The notes under the pieces: generated by a model
Database searches by the model: none
What the model saw: the letters and a program-made list of their open reading frames with translations, nothing else
What the model was told of the DNA's origin: nothing
Assembly (NCBI GenBank): GCA_003481005.1
Contig: QUKC01000002.1
Span: 1-64,000, forward strand
Direction: 5' to 3'
DNA length: 64,000 bases
From: Firmicutes bacterium TM09-10
Lineage (GTDB): Bacteria; Bacillota; Clostridia; Lachnospirales; Lachnospiraceae
Part shown: piece by piece, positions 63,480 through 64,000 of the stretch
Layout of the letters: the number at the start of each line of letters is the position of its first letter
How positions within the stretch are numbered: the first letter of the stretch is position 1
Position numbers and translations under genes: made by a program

Positions 63480-64000
63480 ATGCCTAATTTACGCGAACTG
63501 GAAAATGCACTTCCCGTTGGCCCTCTGAAAATCATTGCGTTAAACTCCGCAGAGAAGCTCGGCAGAAATGTCAATGATTATCTCGTAACATTCCGCAGAA
63601 ATATGCGCAAGACCGTACATGACGATCCTGCATTCCGCGGCTATATCGAAAACAACTATCTGGTTGACGCCAGCTGCCCACGTTTCGGCAGTGGGGAAGG
63701 CAAGGGTGAACTACACGAATCCGTCCGCGGTACCGACCTCTATCTTCTGGTCGATGTCTGCAACCATAGCCTGACCTATTCTTTAAACGGTTATACCAAC
63801 CATATGTCTCCCGATGACCATTATCAGGACTTAAAAAGAATGATTGCCGCCGTAGAAGGTAAGGCAAAGAGAATCAATGTCATTATGCCCTTCCTGTATG
63901 AAGGCCGTCAGCACAAAAGAAGTGGCCGTGAATCTTTGGACTGTGCCTATGCACTGACAGAGCTCGCTGAAATGGGCGTTACCAACTTTATCACCTTCGA
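63480..64000 (+). CDS. prs: Ribose-phosphate pyrophosphokinase, partial at window edge
   Basis: The open frame from 63480 to the window end (about 173 residues) begins MPNLRELENALPVGPLKIIA. GTDLYLLVDVCNHSLTYSLNG and INVIMPFLYEGRQHKRSGRE match the ATP-binding and flexible-loop region of a PRPP synthetase (R-Q-D-K type replaced by RQHKRSGRESLD). It makes PRPP from ribose-5-phosphate and ATP. The 3' half is outside the window. GGAGG lies just upstream of the ATG. Confidence 0.85.
   Translation, partial: MPNLRELENALPVGPLKIIALNSAEKLGRNVNDYLVTFRRNMRKTVHDDPAFRGYIENNYLVDASCPRFGSGEGKGELHESVRGTDLYLLVDVCNHSLTYSLNGYTNHMSPDDHYQDLKRMIAAVEGKAKRINVIMPFLYEGRQHKRSGRESLDCAYALTELAEMGVTNFITF

Overview
The window looks like a chromosomal segment of a spore-forming anaerobe of the Firmicutes, class Clostridia, most likely family Lachnospiraceae. 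The clues are a pyruvate,phosphate dikinase, a single-chain glycyl-tRNA synthetase, the era/YqzL-like/recO order, a T-box before tyrS, SpoIVA, VanW, a giant 2-hydroxyacyl-CoA dehydratase activase-like protein, and a sigma-like protein without region 4. This placement is inferred from gene content; no search was run.

Layout. 1-2708: an IS256-family transposase gene split by a complete IS21-family element (istA/istB) with a 5-bp target duplication. 3053-8377: an AT-rich run of small membrane proteins, several with PH-like segments, one broken by frameshifts. 8875-11643: a gene fragment, a ClbS/DfsB-like protein, an erythromycin-esterase-like gene interrupted by an amber codon, and a membrane-anchored XRE regulator. 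11793-14787: a group II intron and a decayed conjugative-element remnant ending 8 bp from ppdK. 14795-27975: a housekeeping block, all on the minus strand (ppdK, glyS, lipoprotein, recO, YqzL-like, era, DUF4349 protein, M16C peptidase, sigma-like protein, rhomboid-like protein). 28281-36164: plus-strand activase-like giant gene, GH29 fucosidase with divergent AraC regulator, VanW. 36245-41248: spoIVA with a hairpin over its ribosome binding site, a foldback repeat, tyrS with T-box, and a BNR-type membrane protein. 41282-43094: IS200/IS605 element beside an L-rhamnose isomerase remnant. 43722-45134: a PurF-like protein lacking the nucleophilic cysteine. 45211-49600: a second decayed mobilizable element with a broken serine recombinase, an oriT-like structured region, two mobC start fragments, a NUDIX hydrolase and an HExxH protein. 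50053-56788: 48-bp tandem repeats, then a sugar locus (AraC; TIM-barrel isomerase; two Gfo/Idh/MocA oxidoreductases; second isomerase; second GH29 fucosidase). 57016-64000: nitroreductase, metF, gpsA, plsY, der, DUF512 radical-SAM protein and the start of a PRPP synthetase gene.

The two GH29 enzymes, the AraC regulators and the paired oxidoreductase/isomerase genes suggest breakdown of deoxy-sugar glycans or unusual glycosides; no transporter or sugar kinase is present here. The most unusual signals are the oxidoreductase/isomerase locus, a 126-bp structured insert flanked by a 14-bp duplication of a ribosome binding site, a dispersed 46-48-bp palindromic repeat family, a terminator-like hairpin that covers the spoIVA ribosome binding site, the cysteine-less PurF, and the AT-rich membrane-protein island.
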